From: Bacillota bacterium
GTDB lineage: Bacteria > Bacillota > Dethiobacteria > DTU022
Reading direction: 5' to 3'
Length of the DNA stretch: 7,667 nucleotides
NCBI GenBank assembly: GCA_012510305.1
Contig: JAAZIE010000336.1
Coordinates: forward strand, 1-7,667
The position numbers and the translations under genes were made by a program. Below the pieces are notes generated by a model. That model had not been told where the DNA came from and searched no databases. It saw only the letters and a program-made list of their open reading frames with translations. Positions 5,954-7,667 of the stretch are shown here, one piece after another (positions within the stretch are counted from its first letter, which is position 1; the number at the start of each line of letters is the position of its first letter).

Positions 5954-7667
5954 TCAAAACCGTGAAAAATAATCATACTTTCGATATTCAAGTATTTCCC
6001 TCACATGAGCCGCTAGAGTAACAGCGGGATAGTCGTAGAGATTTTGATCTAAATACATGGTATTGCTACTTTCATCATAGTGGAAAAACTTTCCCTTACA
6101 TAAATAATGTACGGGGTTCTTTTTTGCCAAGTTAATAAAATGGTTTAAGCCCCAACTTTCCCAGCCCTTATTTGATTTATCTGTTAAATCTTTTTGATGC
6201 AATTTATCCTCTTTATAGAATGACATAAACCTTTTACCGATACTTGACAGAGTGACTGAAGACAAGATGCCACCTTCGTCGCTGAGAAATGCACTGATAA
6301 CCGGAATCTTATAGGATTTAACCATCGGTGTTTTTTCTAAGAAGCGTAAAAATTCTTCTGCCGAAGTACCTATCCACGATTTTTCGTTAGGTTCTAGCTC
6401 CCCTAATTCGTGTATAAAACGGAGCCAACCTAATTTAAGGTGTTCTTTGTAAGACACCCCTGACGCCCGATATAACTCTACCCTAGAGGGTCTACGCCCC
6501 GACTCTCTTTTCAACTGATAATATGCATCATGTAAGGGATGCTGCTGAAACTGACCTTCCGAATTAGAAATATCAGGAACGGATAGACTCTCTGAAGTTT
6601 CAAACAAACTTGCAATATGGTTCATGTGTAGTGAGCTAAAAGCTAGCTTTCTTTTGACTTGGTTTACAATCACCGGTACAACATAGAAATCGCCAGATAG
6701 CGCCTCTACTTCTTCAGGTATTAAATTATTTGATAATAGCTCTTGCGCATGCGAATAGAGCGCACTTAAATCCCTGCCACCATGTTTTGCCATGGCATGA
6801 CAGTTTGGGCATAAGCATAATATGTTAAAGGGGCGATCCACCCACCATTCTCGTCCTCTGTTTTCAACAATGCGCAACACTTCAAAGTAATTTCTCCCAT
6901 TGGCAAGCTTCAGTTCAACATGACAACTTTGACATATACCACGATATTGTTGACGTAAAAATTCTCTAGGATCCATAGCAGCTGTATCAACCAATTTATT
7001 ATTTACATGCAAGCCTTGCTTTTTTTCTTTTTCCAAGCGTTTCTTTAATCTTTTTTTAAGAACTTCTGGTCCTTTTCTAAGGGAGTCAATGAGCTTTTCA
7101 CCACCGATGTTGCTACGAATTTTTGCTTCGGTCTCTGGATCAAGAGCTGTTCTCCAACCACTCTTTTCAGAGCTAGCTGCAGTTTCACCTTTGGCTTTTT
7201 TAAATCCTGATTTAACGCGATCAGCAACATCTTCGATGCCAACGCCAGGCACTTTTTTATCCTCTTCCTGAGCTAAACTACTTTGTTCTCGATCATCAGT
7301 TTTCTGCTTCCTGTAATCTTTTATTTCATCACTAGTTTTACCAGTCTTAATCGCTGGTGCGACCGCAAAAGATACAGCATTTATTTCCTGAAGCGCGAGC
7401 CTTATCGAAGGTAAGGCATCTAAAGAATAAAGCAAAAAGGCCGCTGTTGTTTCAGGCGTATCTTCATAACGCATGTAAAACTGCTTTTTCCTCCGGTCAT
7501 AGTACGGAAGCGGCAACTCGTAGCTAAGCACACCGGTAGAATGCTGATATACCTGAACTAATTTTTTTGCCTTACTAACTCTTTGAATGAGCAAACTAAA
7601 ATCTTTGAACTCCCCAAGCTTCATTACCAAACGCGACGCCTCATCCTCTTCTATGTACTCCGAATAC
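5954..7667 (-). CDS. Large protein with HNH-like zinc-finger domain, probably N-terminally incomplete
   Basis: Numbering is from a TTG at 7630 (558 residues). The frame stays open another 12 codons to the right edge with natural-looking sequence (YSEYIEEDEASRL), so the gene probably begins outside the window. A TTG start at 7630 (GAGG 8 bases upstream) or an ATG at 7624 cannot be excluded. About 1-90 is a folded region. About 95-215 is a charged linker rich in K and E. About 229-285 is an HNH-like zinc domain with C233-x2-C236 and C274-x2-C277-H278 (LCLCPNCHAM). The histidine pair usual in the E-x-H-H part of HNH nucleases is replaced by L252-R253 (YFEVLRIV). About 300-558 is unrecognised. 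Similar C-terminal zinc modules occur, as I recall, in large sacsin-type ATPase proteins, so this could be the tail of one. A nuclease or nucleic-acid-binding role is an inference. Confidence 0.7.
   Translation of the reverse strand, partial: YSEYIEEDEASRLVMKLGEFKDFSLLIQRVSKAKKLVQVYQHSTGVLSYELPLPYYDRRKKQFYMRYEDTPETTAAFLLYSLDALPSIRLALQEINAVSFAVAPAIKTGKTSDEIKDYRKQKTDDREQSSLAQEEDKKVPGVGIEDVADRVKSGFKKAKGETAASSEKSGWRTALDPETEAKIRSNIGGEKLIDSLRKGPEVLKKRLKKRLEKEKKQGLHVNNKLVDTAAMDPREFLRQQYRGICQSCHVELKLANGRNYFEVLRIVENRGREWWVDRPFNILCLCPNCHAMAKHGGRDLSALYSHAQELLSNNLIPEEVEALSGDFYVVPVIVNQVKRKLAFSSLHMNHIASLFETSESLSVPDISNSEGQFQQHPLHDAYYQLKRESGRRPSRVELYRASGVSYKEHLKLGWLRFIHELGELEPNEKSWIGTSAEEFLRFLEKTPMVKSYKIPVISAFLSDEGGILSSVTLSSIGKRFMSFYKEDKLHQKDLTDKSNKGWESWGLNHFINLAKKNPVHYLCKGKFFHYDESSNTMYLDQNLYDYPAVTLAAHVREILEYRKYDYFSRF

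Overview
The window reads as part of a bacterial accessory region, probably a defence island, and not as core metabolism. No rRNA, tRNA, CRISPR array or housekeeping gene was seen. Four of the five genes with recognisable non-transposon domains lie on the minus strand, and three of these carry nuclease-related or peptidase domains. The host cannot be named. G-rich Shine-Dalgarno sites, TTG/GTG start candidates and moderate, uneven base composition would suit an anaerobic Firmicute (a Peptococcaceae-like clostridium, for instance), but this is a weak inference.

Layout on the minus strand, from the right edge leftward. Positions 7667-5954 hold a large ORF that may run off the window. It has a zinc-finger/HNH-like domain whose expected catalytic histidine pair is absent. 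Thirty bases downstream, 5923-4826 encodes a protein with an ArdC-like middle region and a C-terminal ImmA/IrrE-type zinc peptidase (HELAH). These two look like one operon. Positions 4724-3982 hold a decayed IS3-family insertion sequence on the plus strand. Its orfA and programmed-frameshift site are intact, but orfB has a stop codon and has lost the DDE catalytic core. Positions 3502-3924 (plus strand) hold a small ORF ending in a cold-shock-like OB fold, with no convincing start. Positions 3257-2535 (minus) encode a membrane-anchored Mrr-type nuclease with a C-terminal topoisomerase-type zinc ribbon. Positions 2343-1 (minus) hold a DUF6361-family gene overlapping by 8 bases a phospholipase D-like gene that continues past the left edge.

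How they may work together (inference): the DUF6361/PLD pair is translationally coupled and should form one functional unit, possibly with further genes beyond position 1. The HNH-like/peptidase pair is a second unit that probably extends beyond position 7667. The Mrr-like gene stands alone between them. The IS fragment and the apparent composition change across the window suggest that the units arrived separately. The left operon looks clearly GC-richer, and the rest more AT-rich.
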